Positions 14,835 to 15,079 of a stretch of DNA of 15,079 nt are shown piece by piece; the first letter of the stretch is position 1; every line of letters begins with the position of its first letter. Origin of the DNA: Treponema sp. UBA7570 (GTDB lineage Bacteria > Spirochaetota > Spirochaetia > Treponematales > Treponemataceae); assembly GCA_002477955.1 (NCBI GenBank), contig DLLE01000048.1, positions 1 through 15,079 on the forward strand, written 5' to 3'. The position numbers and the translations under genes were made by a program. Under the pieces are notes generated by a model. It worked only from the letters and a program-made list of their open reading frames with translations. It was not told where the DNA came from and did no database searches.

Positions 14835-15079
14835 TTATTTTTCGCCAGTTTTTAACTTCGTAACCTGTTCCAAGGAAAGACCTGTAACAGAAGCAATCTG
14901 TTCGGCAGTTCCAAGATTCGCAGCAATCATTTTTTTGCAGTTTCGAGAGTTTTTTCGCTCGCAATATAGTTAGCCATGTTTCGTGCCATATCTTTTGCCA
15001 TGTCTTGCGCCATATCTTTAGCAATATCTTGCGCCATATCTTTTGCCAAATTTCTTGCCTGCAGCTTAATCTCCTGTTC
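14835..15079 (-). pseudogene. 3' end of an Rpn-family (PD-(D/E)XK nuclease/transposase-like) gene, frameshifted
   Basis: Read leftward from the window edge, the frame encodes EQEIKLQARNLAKDMAQDIA, further K/Q-D-M-A units, then SEKTLETAKK and a TGA at 14929-14927. In the +1 shifted frame the protein would continue MIAANLGTAEQIASVTGLSL and end at TAA 14837-14835. That tail is the usual C-terminus of Rpn/PD-(D/E)XK 'transposase family' proteins (an AExIAxxTGLSxEQ helix). The break falls in a run of seven As where eight would keep the frame. It may be a true pseudogene, a slippage-controlled gene, or a sequencing error. The nuclease domain lies beyond the window. The downstream bidirectional terminator probably serves it. 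Confidence 0.65.
14973..15056 (-). repeat. 12-bp coding tandem repeats (K/Q-D-M/I-A units)
   Basis: Seven imperfect 12-bp units (GCCATATCTTTT and close variants on the plus strand) encode repeats of Lys/Gln-Asp-Met/Ile-Ala in the Rpn-like protein. The period keeps the heptad-free helical charge pattern and the reading frame. Unit number is likely to vary between strains. Confidence 0.8.

Overview
The window looks like a chromosomal segment of a gut- or rumen-type spirochaete, probably a Treponema. This is inferred from the AT-rich intergenic DNA, the spirochaete-style lipoproteins, the gene content and an Rpn/PD-(D/E)XK-type gene with repetitive 'KDMA' units. No rRNA or tRNA gene was found to confirm it.

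Positions 1-8050 hold mostly housekeeping genes on the + strand: valyl-tRNA synthetase (valS) from a clear promoter with a ~210-base leader containing a structured repeat; a stand-alone RelA/SpoT-type HD hydrolase just downstream; a long-chain acyl-CoA synthetase; GAPDH (gap); and a TIM-barrel sugar isomerase/epimerase. Two good hairpin terminators split this stretch into transcription units. The isomerase gene seems to be transcribed from a promoter whose -10 box lies six bases before the ATG, so its mRNA should be leaderless.

Positions 8050-11450 hold a block of structured intergenic repeats (a three-hairpin element, then a second copy of the element in the valS leader). After it come two leftward genes (a malate/L-lactate dehydrogenase-family oxidoreductase and a DUF763 protein) and a rightward low-molecular-weight protein tyrosine phosphatase.

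Positions 11600-14800 are the most striking part and read as a self-contained DNA-inversion switch. Two diverged lipoprotein genes point away from each other. They share a 54-bp inverted repeat (53/54 identical), which encodes the lipoprotein signal peptide. Between the repeats lie about 1.33 kb holding an Mpi-like serine invertase gene, an array of 45-bp dyad-rich tandem repeats, and a single good promoter with ribosome binding site and first five codons. These now serve the left lipoprotein. The right lipoprotein lacks promoter, RBS and start codon: its frame begins inside the signal peptide. Inversion would fuse the same promoter and the same first five codons, in frame, to the right gene and silence the left one. 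Each repeat has a perfect dyad (AGCGCAG-N6-CTGCGCT) at a plausible crossover point. Strong terminators close both outer ends.

The right edge (14835-15079) holds the 3' end of a leftward Rpn-family (PD-(D/E)XK) gene, apparently frameshifted in a seven-A run.
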